Shown here piece by piece: positions 30,432-42,900 of a DNA stretch of 64,000 nucleotides (its first letter is position 1; each line of letters begins with the position of its first letter). The stretch spans positions 7,340,577 to 7,404,576 of the forward strand of contig VUYV01000004.1 in NCBI GenBank assembly GCA_008711295.1, in the 5' to 3' direction. Made by a program: the position numbers and the translations under genes. This DNA is from Anarhynchus alexandrinus (lineage: Eukaryota > Chordata > Aves > Charadriiformes > Charadriidae). The notes below the pieces were generated by a model. That model did not search any database. It was not told the DNA's origin and saw only the letters and a program-made list of their open reading frames with translations.

Positions 30432-33400
30432 ATATCTTGGCATGCCCACACCTCCATGTTTGTACCCATCCCAGTCTGCCAGAAGACCCCAGTGGGGGAT
30501 CATCCAGTTACCCCTTAACTATCAAGCCTTGTTATTTTTTTTGCATTCCTGTTTAACAGTGCTCAGGTTCTCACCGGTTGTACTTTGCCCTCTTCTTTCT
30601 TTCAACATTTCTCTCTCAGCTCCACTCTCTATTGTCACTTTTACTGTTGACATCTGTGCTGACAATTCTGCAGCTTCAGCTTCGCGTCTGTCTGCCTTGA
30701 AGGCATCCCAGCCGATGTACTCTCCCTTTTCCTTCTCCCATCTGCCAGAGGGTCATTTCTGGCATCCCACCGTCTTCTGTCACTACTTGCTGCAAACCAG
30801 CTTCCTTGGGCAGCGACCGAACAATTGCAGTTTTCCATAGCTGCTTCCAAATGCTGTACCATCTCCTGATTACAGCTCACGAACAGCCCCCAGAGCACGG
30901 GGATTGCTGTTTGACCAGAAGTGAAGAGACGTGAGTCTCTGGTTTCGGTTGTGCGGCCGGTGAGCCAGACGCAGCCCGAGGACTCTCCTTTGGCGCAGAC
31001 CTACCCAGCAGGGCCCGGGCCTCGCATACAGCCCCGGCCCGTTTGATGGAGTGAAAGCTGTCACGGATGACCAACGTAATCTAATAAACTCTTCTCTGTA
31101 TTTAACAGACATTCGACTATACAGCTTGGGGTTTTTTATGTATTTGAGTGGCATAATGCTTCTGATGTATTTATTTTTACTTGTATATAATGCTTTCCTT
31201 TCCATGATGTGTTCTTCTGCACTTTAGAAACACAGCATTATTTTTCTCAGAAATTTTAGACAGCAGATGTGAATAAATGTTTAAATTTTCTGAAACCAAG
31301 TAAAATATTATTTAAAAGGTTTTCTTAACTCTAAAAATGAAATTATGCTTACAGTTCTGATTACATACATAAATAAATCTGTCATCCGCGAATGCAAAAC
31401 AAATGATTATAGAGAATCTAGCTTAAACACAACCTGTCATAGCAAATTTAATTAAAAATTGGCACGTATCTAGATTATTTTCTACCTTCACCAGGATGCG
31501 TCTGATCAAAAAGGAAACCAACCAGGCCGACCAGGAAATTGTGGAAAGACTGTCAGCTCCTTTGAGCGCTGTGTTCAAATATACGTCTAATCTAATTAAA
31601 CCCAAATAAGCGGTCAAAAGGCTATGGCACGCTTTCCCAACAATTTCTCCTGTGACAGAACTTAGTGCATATATTTCAATGAAGCACTACAGTTACGAGA
31701 CAGGCAGAGCAGACAGAAGTGTTACCAATTGCTTTTCAACCTATTTAAATACACTGCCATTACCTGCACTTAATGTTGGGTCTTTTACCTTAACAAGGTG
31801 ACATTAAAGCCTCAATTCTGGAAGGAACGTAAATGTGTTTTAAGAAAATTATTAGTTCCATGATCAAAATAAAGGGTTATGTTGGGGGAGAAGAGGTGAT
31901 ACTTACTAAAAAATGATAGATAATGAAGAACAGGAACAAAAAAAAACCCTTTTATTTCAAACAGAAATAAAAGCACTGCTAAGAAGAGTTTGTCCAAACA
32001 GAAATGCACTATCTTCAGTCTGAATGCTAAATTAGGAAACAGCTAAGCCATACAGTCAGGCAGCTTAAATATGCCATGGATTGGACAGTCTCCGTCTTCA
32101 TGTCAAGTCCGGGAGTCACGAGGATGAGTTCATCCTATGATCAGGGTCTAGAAATTCTCTGTACTGTTAAACACATCTACTTCAACTGTTAACTTCGTGT
32201 CTTGCAAATAGGTCTCTTGAAAAGCAAATGTCGTACTGTGGACGGCCCTACAAGTCCTGGAAACAGCATTATCGGGTTTAGGCACAGGAGAAGCACCATG
32301 CAGCAGCCCGACACTGCCACTCTTTATTGGGAGGGATTTCGCATTTTTGTGCTAATTTAAAACCAAAGCTACCTCTCCCAAAATCATCATTATTGCATTA
32401 GTTGTGTTATTTGCCTGGGGACATTGCAGACGTAGGTTTCTTGGTAGCTGCTGTCAGAGTGTGGCATTTGCTTTCAGTGTGCCTCAGCACGGACCTGAAC
32501 CTCCCCATCACCCCAACAAAACACAGGCATTAAGTATATGAAACAATTTTCCCAGCATTATTTAAAAAGACCTCAAGCCTCTGTGCGGGGGTGACAAAAG
32601 AGTGAAGTAAGACATGTAAGATGTTTTATAAAGATATATTTTAACTTCCAAGGCACTCAGGAACCATGGTGATGAATGTGACACAAACTTAAATTGCTTA
32701 GATATGAGCTCTGATCCACAGGGAACTATCCTAAGATTCATAAAGAGCATCAGATGCTAATAACTTCTAGTCAGTACCTACCTGGGCTTGATTTAACTGG
32801 TGACATACAGCTGAAGTCCCTTGAGACCGATTGTCATTTAAATGTCGGCCACTGCCTTGACAGTGTAAGGTGACCTCAATGAAAATGGGTATTTCTGTGT
32901 AATCTTACACCACTGGGAAGTTAAAAACAGTCTCTCACCCAAATTGCCGGGCAACTGATGCCAAAACAAATTTACTTTCCCCCCCCAGTGTTTCCTTTTT
33001 TCCCCGTTCAGCATTCTGACTTTGCAGGAAGCTCATGGTGGCTTACACACCATGGAGTTAAACCCAGCAAACAGATTGCGATGTTTGTTTTGTGCATGCC
33101 AAGGGGAGCAGAAAAGATTATTGACTGCAGAACTAGACTGGCAGTAACAACCTTGGTCTTGCACTAGGTATCATTCCGTCAGTGTCACAATCTGTCACTG
33201 TTGTAGGAGAGGTCTTGTATTATCTAGCATGTTCTTGTTAGATTTGCTGTTCACAAATATAGTTTGAAAACACAGTAGCAATTTCAAGTCATTTTATGTT
33301 CCTTAGTTTTGTACAACTAGTTTACAATTATACTCTAAATATTTTAAAAGGGATCCATTTTGCAGCAACCTTAAAAGCTTATTATATAATTCTAACAATT

Positions 33401-36400
33401 CAAATTAATATACAGACATTTTGTTGCTGTCTATATAAAATTAAGTTGCTTTTATTTTTCAACTGCAGTAGCAAGCAGTATCCAGGCACTGTCCTGCACT
33501 TCAGTAATGGAAATTTCCCAGCCTCAAAGCACACTCTGTCTCAGTCAGCTGCAATAAAACTCTGAGTGATTTCAATATTGTTGTGTGCTTTACTTGTCCT
33601 CGGTTATCTGGAGCTTGTATCTTTTCAAAACCAGCTACTCCTCATGAGCTTGCTTCATCTTGCCCAAGACTTAAAATTCAGTAAACAAGCTGTGGATGTT
33701 AAGAGAATTGAACCACCAGATAAAACGTGGGTTTTTTTTTTTTGCAGGACTGATAAAAAACTCCACACGAATAGTCAACATTTATAGAGAACGTTACAGT
33801 GACTTGCGAGGATACCACCGCTTTGTGACCGCTGTTTTCTTGTGCCGAAGCTTTATACACTGCAAGGCTATTAAGTTTTTACAAAAAGATTTAGCTAGTG
33901 TATAATCTCAGTCTCTTGATCACTGTATTTCTGATACCATTGATTGCTAGGAAAATACCAAAAAAAGGAGATAAGATTATTACAAAACCTCACAAGTCTA
34001 ATGATTTACAAATACTAAAACATGCAGTCTGTTTCCCCGACTCGTTCTCAGTTCAGCTGTAGCCAGGACAAGTGATGCCTCCAACAGAAGCAGAAGTCAA
34101 AGAATGTAGAAACAGGGTTATTATGGGGTTATGTTGTCCAGATATCGCAGTAACTCCATTTTTAATACTTCTCATAGCTAAAAATTTAGGGAGCATTTGT
34201 GATGAAGAGGTTGGCTGACGTGAGGGCAGAGGAGAAAGGATGATGAAGCAAAGAATAAAAGAGAATATAGAAGGGGAAGGAAGAGTGTGAAATAGAAGAT
34301 GAACAGGTAGTGGGGATGAGCTCTGGGAACAGAGGGGTTGGAAGGGTGATACCCAGGCCCCACCGCATCTGGCTTTGTGCAAGTGAAGCACTTGGCAGAC
34401 ACCCGTGGGGAGCCAGTTTGGGGAATAGTGTCAGACCTAAAAAGAGCTAAGCAGGATGCGCTTTCACGTGACGTTGTTGTCAGCTGGGGTGATGTTCATT
34501 GCAAATAAACACGTAGCTAATGATTTTGTGATGGCACAGGTATACTTCCTAGTTGTCTCCTGTTACTATATTTTGCCTAAATCATGGGCAGTGGCTGAAC
34601 AGAAACAACTGATAGAGAACAGTACACCAATGGGATTCTGAGATTTTCCCTGTAAAAGTCACTAGGGTTCAAAACCCAGCCAGCACCGATACCCCACCAC
34701 AAGTGCCTGACAGCCTTTATGAGCAAGCTGGAGGCCACAGCACACTTATTCTGAATCTGGGGTTCCACATCGGAACTGTCATACTTAGCTTTCCTCTTGC
34801 TGGTTGTGGCCGATAACAAGACCTGGCTGGAAGCGGGACGGCCCTTTCTCCTTTACTGGATCCTGTCCTCGCTGAGGCTCAACGACAGAAGAGGCACAGC
34901 CAGACCTATGGCTGAGATGCTTCAAACACCTGCGGGGAAACCTCCATCTTTGCTCTCCAAGCTGCACCCGTGCCGTGGAAGGGAAGGAAGGTTATCAGTC
35001 TCTTCTCCTTGCACCTTGTTCAATCCACTGACCTGGGAACCCCGAGAGTCTATACTGCATTTTTTTAATAGATATTACAGACATCTGTTTCTACAGTCCA
35101 AAATTGATGAATCACCATGCATTTGTAAAACAACTATTTCTTTTGCAATTTTGCATATCTATAGCAGATAAGACCTGTGCAGACGAGAGAGGTTTCCTGA
35201 AGGAAGTGGTGTCACACCATTTCGAAAAGACGAGCCAAGCTGTTGGAATCTGTGTTGCGTTACAGGGGCAATGCAATACCTCTGAGCGCTTCCTGTTTAT
35301 CACGAGATACAGTTTTCACCACATCATAAAACTTTCAAGCATTTATTAATAAACACTCCTAGAGAAAAAAATAATATCCAAATATACAACCCCCTGTGGC
35401 ATCTGTCATTGTAAACAAAAGACTGTTTTCATTATATATATATGTATATCAGGGGACTATTTGTGTGAGAGAAGCAGATTTGGAGGGCCCCATCCACCTC
35501 CTGCTGAAGTCCACGTTGCAGCTCTCATTAGGTCATTGGACCCCTGGCATATGATTTTTCTTATATGTAAATATCAAGATGTTTGAATGAGCAAATGTAA
35601 TTTTTACTATCAGCATTTGTCATTTTTGTAAACAGTGTGGGTATACAGAGAACAAACATCTGCAGAATTACAGCACAGAGCCTTATATGAAAATGGCAAA
35701 AGAAAGATTTGCTTCTAACAACAATAATCTACAAGCGCTGAGGTACCTAATCAAATACACAGATTGTGCAGATGTTCAGAGCAGTGCTGGCGTGCTGTGT
35801 GGCCTCTCTCACTTGACAGCTCTGTTGTCTCAATTAATTCTTCTGGATAAATTCAGCTAGCCTGGAAACGTAGCGCTGGGGAGCAGAAGGGTGCAGATTT
35901 TTCAACACCAGCGACCTCGATGGTGCAATTTGCACCCTCAGCAGATAAGATCTTTAGCAAGGAAATGCAAATTATTGAGACTGATTCAGGATGTTCTTGT
36001 GATCATGGGTAGGACTTGGTCTGCAGCTGACAGGCACGAAGAGTGGGGGTCGGGGAGGGAATTCAAGGCTTCTGCCAATTCTGTAGGGAATGTGTGTTTT
36101 GGTAGGTAACTGTACAACTACAATGCAAAGACAAGGTCTTGTGTCTTACAGCTCCACGGCTGAAGAAGGCTGGATAAGTTCAGAGCAAACTATAAGGCTT
36201 ATCAGTTTGTTCAGGCTTTCTGGGACAAACGGGAAGATCTGAACTGCAGTTTGGTGTGGTAACCCTGCTGCGTGGAAATTCAAGATGGGTAACGACTGTA
36301 TACAATTCTTACTTCTTTAAATGGCTGTAACATTTTAAACTCTGCCACATAGACTGTTATCAGATCAGGGGAAAAACTGAACTTCAGAAAGATGTTCCCT

Positions 36401-36909
36401 CCAGCCACCAGCACTAGATCTAGCTAAATTGAATTAATAATTACAACATTTGTAGCTTTTTGGATTTGGAAAGTTTTAACAATGGGAAAATTATCTGACT
36501 CTTATTATCGTTGTCTTACCTTCCATATGGTGGTTATTACTCCAGATACGCAGAGCCTAATGATAAGAGGTGCCTTTTATAACTTAAATATATCCATTGT
36601 AATCAAGCGCTCCATTTCTCTTACTGCATTACGGAGTCTCTGGGTTTTGTACAAGTGACAGAAAATTGTTGTGAGGATCTATCAGCGTCCTGCATCTCAA
36701 CTAACTTTTTCAATATGATGTCTCGTCTCCCACTGATGTTAGCAGAGCCAAACTGAATCCCTGGCCTGGAAATCCTGAAAGAAAGACCAACAGCAATGAA
36801 AAGTATTTTTGACTATTACAATAAAGGTTGCTTTAAGAAAAAGAAAAAGAAAAAAAGATCAAGAGTGAGAACACTGCTCTTTTTGAAGGATATGACAAAA
36901 CATCTGTAG

Positions 36910-37052
36910 GATGATGCTCTGCATCCCGTTTTACAGGTACCATTAATGGCAGTAGGATAAGATTAAGTGATTATGCTCCGCCAAACAGTAAGTGTGAGAG
37001 AGCAGACAGCAGATGTCCAGCCACTTAGGCCTATGCCTTGCGCACCAGACCG
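36910..37052 (-). repeat. MIR-like SINE relic
   Basis: Read on the plus strand it follows the reverse complement of MIR/CORE-SINE in order: CATCCCGTTTTACAGGTACC, then GATTAAGTGATTATGC, then AACAGTAAGTGTGAGAG and finally CACTTAGGCCTATGCC..CACCAGAC. These correspond to the CCCATTTTACAG, TTAAGTGACTTGCC, CACAGTAAGTG and final blocks of MIR. The copy is diverged, as expected for an ancient amniote SINE. The assignment is from memory of the family pattern. Confidence 0.55.
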
Positions 37053-40000
37053 TGGTATGGAAATGTGTGTGGATATTTAATTGTTATTCAACTACAAGTT
37101 GCCTGGATTTATGAGTCTGGGAAGCGCATATGCTGCAGTGAGAAATGAGTGTTTATTAGCACAGTAGCTGTGCTGGCCTTTCCTGCAGACAGGCAAAGTC
37201 CCCCTGTCTATAGAAAATGGATTAAAAGGGGGCAGCGTACCACTCTCACATCCCATTTACCTTTGTGAAGTGCAGTTGGATAAACGCCAATATACAGATA
37301 CATTTCCATCATGAACTCCGAAGAGCTTTTACTGCTGCTTCTCACAGATAATAAAAATGCAGCAGCTGTTCTCTTATCAAATCCCAATTTGGAGAAATGT
37401 ATACCTAAATAAGGGACATAAACAGGACTCCCCCTTCAGGGACAGCCACACGGATACACAAGAATAAACCCTTTAAGAGGTAGATTAGGAAGATGGGACC
37501 ATTGCCCTGCATTCAAGCATTTTTCCGGTGCTTGTTGCAACAACCTTCTGTGGCCGCTCTGAACATGTCCTCTTTCTTCCTTGGTTCCTCTTCCACTCTT
37601 CTTACCCATGGCAGCATCCTCCTGGGCTCCTGCACTCCCCCTCATTCCCTTCACTGCCGAGTGGGTCACCTTCCTTCACCGATCCAGTCAGCCTCCCTGA
37701 TCAGGCTGTGTTCATCCCGTGCCCTCCTGAGGGAAGAACCACCTAGGAGGTGAAGGGGGAGGTTAGCTGCAGAATAGCAGCAAAGCATCCCCCAGCACAC
37801 CCCAAATCTGCAGCAAAAATCTGCCATGTGTACTTCTCCCACTCATTGCAGTGCCAGTCTCCATTCTCACAGTGTCCAACTCTCCTCCTCTCCTGGGCTG
37901 GTATATTTTTTTGCTGAATTCATTTTCTTACCATTTATTGAGCTCATCAAAGGGCCTGACACACACCAGAACTATACAAAGAAAGCAGCAAGGCTGGGAG
38001 CAGAAGTGTCCTTTTTGATACCAGCAGTCCATTAGATTTGGCTCAGCTGCCATGCGATATCACTGCCCAGGTCTAGTTTCATCAGTGAAACAGGGAGGTT
38101 TGACTACACTGCCGAGAAGCCTTCAGATACTTCCTTTGCCATCCTTTGCTGCGCTTTTCTCTGATCTGGAAAAACGCAGGAAAAAATAATCACAAGGGCA
38201 GTTTTATAGTGACTTCCTTACCACCTCGTTTCTGCTTGTCCTCTTCCTCTCCTGTCTCTGCCATTTACCCCCCCAAATCTTCCTGCTGTAATTCTCCATG
38301 CTCCTGGTGACCTCGTTCTACCATCTCAGAAGCAGCTCTTGACCTCTAGAAACGCACTCCCGATCCAGGATCTTTCTCCCTTCTTTGCAAAGGACACACT
38401 GCACAAGCAAGACAGACAAACGCAGGCCTCCTTTCTCTGGACCAGCGCTCAGAAAAAAGTATTACACAATCCACAAGACATGCGCATTACTCACCAAAAC
38501 AGTCATGGGTATCCTATTTCTGCAGCCCTGCCTCTCAGTGCTTGTTTCTTTCCAGTACCGTACCAGTGTACTGAAGCCAGGACCCAGTAACAACCACGCA
38601 CGTATAAACCTAAAGCCTGCAATGGAGGGGAATTTTCTGTACAGCTGTAGTGATGATCAGAGGCAGTCCTACTGTGAAGGACAGAAGTATCTTGCTGCGT
38701 TTGTTTTGTGATGTGGTCTGATCATTTATACTGTTGAATTAACAAAAATAACAAGATAGAAGCTTTCCAAATGGAATCTGTTGCTAACTGTCGTTCTTTG
38801 CTCTATTCTTATTCCACGTACATTAGGAAGCACTCATTATCTGATAAATCAGGACATAAGAAACAAATAAATGCCTTTATATTGTAAGGGAAAAAAACCC
38901 ACCCTTTCTAGAAATACTGTAGGAACATTCACATCCTCTATTTCTGTCTTTTATGAAAGGCAGGCTGTGTCTTATTATCATCAAGGAAAAAGTAAACAAA
39001 CGTAATTTAATCAGTTCTGTCTTTCGTTGATTTGCATCAGCAAGAATAAAAGACAAAGGCAGAATGGAAAACAGCAGCTTTGTGCTAAAAGTTTGAATGC
39101 ACAAAATACTTCTTTCTCCAGCTGTCAAACATTAAAAAACGCTACGCATACCAGTAATAATAAAAGTGTCAAACAACTGACCACAATGGAATCACAATGC
39201 TTCATTAAAAGCTCTAAAGCAGAGCAGAAAAGCTTCCAGCCATTTGTTAAGCACAACTAAATGCTAAGATACTTTCAAAAAGTGTCAGAAGATGCTTTTA
39301 TCTAGTCTAGTCAGTCAGATAAATATCTCCTTGCTTATTTCAGCCCGGTCTCGGGGCTCGCACCGATTCAGCAGTAACAGCTGTATGTGCCATTCGCTTT
39401 CCTGAGACTGGGGCATCCCTCAGTAAACCAGAAAAGGTTAATGTCCTTCCCAGTGATCAGGCCTTCATTCCATGCGGTGCAGGGATATAATCAGTGATTT
39501 TGTATTTACATATGTAATTATGTATTATTTGGAGAACCTAACCTATTTGTTCAGCTGACAGGCGATGCTGTGATAAGGAATTTCAGCAGACAGGATATTT
39601 ATAGGCCCTTTATCTCTACGTACAATCAGAACTAAAACGTCAAACAATACCCTGAACGAAGGGTTGTTTCAGTTCAACTTTTCCCCATTGTTGCTTTTCC
39701 CTTTTTTTTCCCTCCTTCTGTCTGGTTACTGCCTAAAACTTGGCAGTGAGGAAAAAAAAAAGGGAATGTGACTCACACTGTCAACTTCATTCGCTGTAAG
39801 AGACCTCGGTAATTGCTCTAACCCACGTACAGGAAAGCTACCCCTCCTCGCTCTCTCCCTCCGCCCTTAGACAGACAGAGCCCACGTTTGTAACCGGAGC
39901 AGCCTGGCTAATCTCGGAGGTCACGCTATCGCTTACGAAGCAACCAGGCCTCTTTCTTTTCACTCTTCTTCTGGATTCAAGCTAACCCCCCACAAGAACT

Positions 40001-42764
40001 TACCACAGCTTCAGCTTAAGGGGCAGCTTCCTGCCAGGGATTTCTCATGAACCCGCTAACCAGGGCTCCCGAAGGACCCGTGGGGTTGGAGTGGCTGCTC
40101 CCGCAACACACACCATCCTGGCAGCTCCAGGGTAACGCTACCGACCGGTCAAACAATTGTCACCTTTTCCTTTCCTGATGGGATGGGGGGCAGGGGACGG
40201 TAAATAGGAACTGGAGAAGAATCAGCACAGATGCCTATGCAGCACTCTACCAAAATATATTTTCATTTTTAATTACATAATCAACATAATGAGAGTGGCA
40301 TTCGTAGTGAGGGGGCGGAACAGATGGCAAAGACTTAGTTTTCAGCAAGACATTAATTAACAACAACTCTGGTTTCTGCTAGAAAAGGGGGTTTGTTCTG
40401 TTCTAGCAGGGTTAAGATGGGTGCTTGCTGCACAGGACAAAACTCAGTTTCTCAACACAGAATTGTGATCTTTGAAGTTTTTTTTTCTTTCCCTACATCC
40501 CTGATTTCCAGGATACTCTCTAAACCACAGCAACATCCTGCATGCAAGGCCTTATTAAAGACCAACACAAGTTTGGGTCCTAGCAGTAGCTTGGGATTCT
40601 CCTTGCAAACACTTTTGAACACTCTGTGGGCATACAGATACAGAGAGGAAAGGGAAGAAGAGCTAAGATGCTTAAGTGAGAGAGCTTGGTGCAACTTAAA
40701 CTGCAGGTGAGGCTTGTGTAATATACAGCAGCTTCACGGAGATACGGTTAAAGTTAAAGCTTTCTTAGATGCTCCGCATGAAGTTCTCTCTCTTCTTTTC
40801 TCTGTTCCTCGCACTCGGGCTTAACATCTTCAGCACACTGGTGCAGCTGAGTTGGAAAGAGCTATCTATCCCAAGGGGGACTGAAACAGAAAGTAGCTAT
40901 GAAAGATATTTATTAAAACCACAGGCAGAGAATACATCACGCAGACACAATGAACAGAGAAACAGCACATGCAGTCGAAAAGTCTAGCCTCTATTTTTCG
41001 TCTGATAAGCTGGCTGGACAGCCAGACACACTGAACAGCCCACAAAACCCAGGCTCTTCCCTCCCTGTGCTGCCAGGTGACGCGAGATTGCTTTTCCCTG
41101 CTTTGCATTCACTATCAGAGGCTCTCCAGAGTCACACGCCCAAGTCCTGCAGAGGCCTGTGGGCCACATTCCTCCGGGGATTACATCCATCCCCAGCAGG
41201 AGAGGGAGAGATGCAGGCCAAAAGGGATGGGCAAGCAGTGGGGAGGGAGGAGCTGGGGGGAGGGAGAGGGAGAGAACATCAAGATGAACACAGGCAGGAA
41301 CCGGAGGGCAGTACTGCAGGAAAGGGAGAGGCGAAGCAGTCACATACTATAGCGATATTATATAAAATAGGGCAACAGGGCATCTAGATTCATCCGCTGT
41401 GGAGCTTGGAAATGAACCCATTATTCCCACATCTCACCACTCATCCCTGTGCTGCCAGCAAATATCTAACAGCTGACAAGAAACGTCTCTGCCCATTCTA
41501 GTGACACGCACATCTAGAAGGGATGCTTTTCCATTACTCCCACTTACTCCGTGCAGGCAGTAGATGGTTGTGGGTCTGTGCTGTAAGCTGAAAATCACGC
41601 CCCTACCCATTACCCAGGGGGAGTGAATGATATGATAGCAGATGATTTTTTTATTTTCTTTCAATGTGTGTGTAAAAAACATGGTTGGGATAAGTTAAAA
41701 ATTACAAGTACATTATGGTTATGAAGTCCAACACTAAAAAAATTAGTATATGCCTGAACTAAGAATGTCTGTTCCACCTTTCAGCAGCTACTTGAATTCA
41801 AAATATCAGGTCAGGCTCCCATGCCATATTGCTCTCAGCCATGAGAAGGTGCATCCTGACATCATTATACTGAACATAACTAACCTGCAGAATTGCACAC
41901 AACTTGGGCCTCCATCAGTTCATGTTGTGTTAATCCAGAAATGGGACACAGAGAGGAACTCAGTCACTTGCATACATTAGATGGCAGAGATTCTTTGCAG
42001 GATAATCTTTAGGACAAGTGCCAGATATCACCAAAACTGTGCTTAGGAGGTGCAAAGCAGAGGAGAGAAAAGAACACAAAAAAATTATATTCTGCTTAGC
42101 CCTTCCTCCTTTCGCAGGGGTTAAGAGGGAGACGTGAGAATCAACAGAACTGCATTTGTACTTACAACTCCTTTATTGGGAAGAATGGCAACTAAAAACC
42201 CTTTGCAGATATTACCTTTAAAAAAAGTAAAATCAACACAACAACACAACAAGAAGTTAACTCTTCAAGCAAAAACAAAAAGAAAAGCGACCAACAGATG
42301 CACAGACAAGCACTGACTTCGCAGGAGCTGCAAGACTGAATTTGGCTTGAATTCTGTGAAGTACTTTCAAAGTAGGAGCATACTGCATACAAATGAGCGT
42401 TAAATAATTTGCATCATTAAGAGAGCTCTGAGCAGCTCATCTGGACTTTGAAAAAAGCTAAAGCAAATGTACATTGTTTGAATACCATTAGGCACAGTCA
42501 TTAACTAGCATTAAGACATCTACAGTATCTACACTTAGTGCTGTAATAAGAGACCCATCCTCCTTTCCAGGTTATTTTCCTTTTATTGATTTGTAGTATT
42601 TCTTATGCAGAAGCTTTAGAGTGCCACAGAGCTCAGCAATTCATGTAGGAATACCCATTAAAGAACTATACAATTACTTCTTTTTTTATATCACATCTTT
42701 TAATTTTGGTTTTTAGAAACGTAGTCCTATTTGTTTGGAGTAGATACCATAGACAACTGAACAC
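37053..42764. other. Intergenic sequence
   Basis: No gene is recognised. A possible third MIR-like fragment is at about 38068-38130. Several frames of 80-145 codons (37493-37753, 38385-38711, 40950-41387, 40984-41343) fall in moderately GC-rich DNA. They overlap on both strands and lack recognisable domains, so I treat them as chance. Confidence 0.6.
38068..38130 (+). repeat. Possible MIR-like fragment
   Basis: The segment GTTTCATCAGTGAAACAGGG, followed by AGGTTTGACTACACTG, resembles the CAGTTTCCTCATCTGTAAAATGGGG end of MIR-type SINEs followed by a GGTTTGACTA tail. It is short and degenerate, so the call is tentative. Confidence 0.25.
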
Positions 42765-42900
42765 CAATGTATATCAAGGAAACAAAGACACAAATAGGTA
42801 AATGGATTTATCCAGGATGACACAGAAGGACGCAGTGTAAGAGAAATAGACTAAAGGGTGTGGATGCCCAGTTTTCTGGTTTAACCATTTTACTCGATCA
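42765..42900 (-). repeat. MIR-like SINE relic
   Basis: On the plus strand: ATCAAGGAAACAAAGACACA, then AGGTAAATGGATTTATCCAG, GATGACACAG, and a terminal GGTTTAACCATTTTACTCG. This follows the reverse-complement MIR order (GATGAGGAAACTGAGGCACA, GAGGTTAAGT..TTGCCCAAGG, TCACACAG, CTCTTAACCACTA). It is diverged and shows no flanking duplication. It is the second such relic in this intergenic interval. Confidence 0.55.

Larger units (their letters stand above)
29831..36909. other. Intergenic, upstream flank of MAPK1
   Basis: No gene is recognised. It contains the direct repeats around 30291 and a short GC-rich patch (about 30940-31055). A 152-codon frame (30382-30840, plus) begins inside the duplicated segment and has no known motif. 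A divergent non-coding transcript from the MAPK1 island is possible, but the sequence does not show one. Confidence 0.6.

Noticed and set aside
40950..41387. 145-codon plus-strand frame
   Set aside because: Overlaps a 119-codon frame on the other strand; purine-rich low-complexity end (EGEGE-type) and no recognisable domain.
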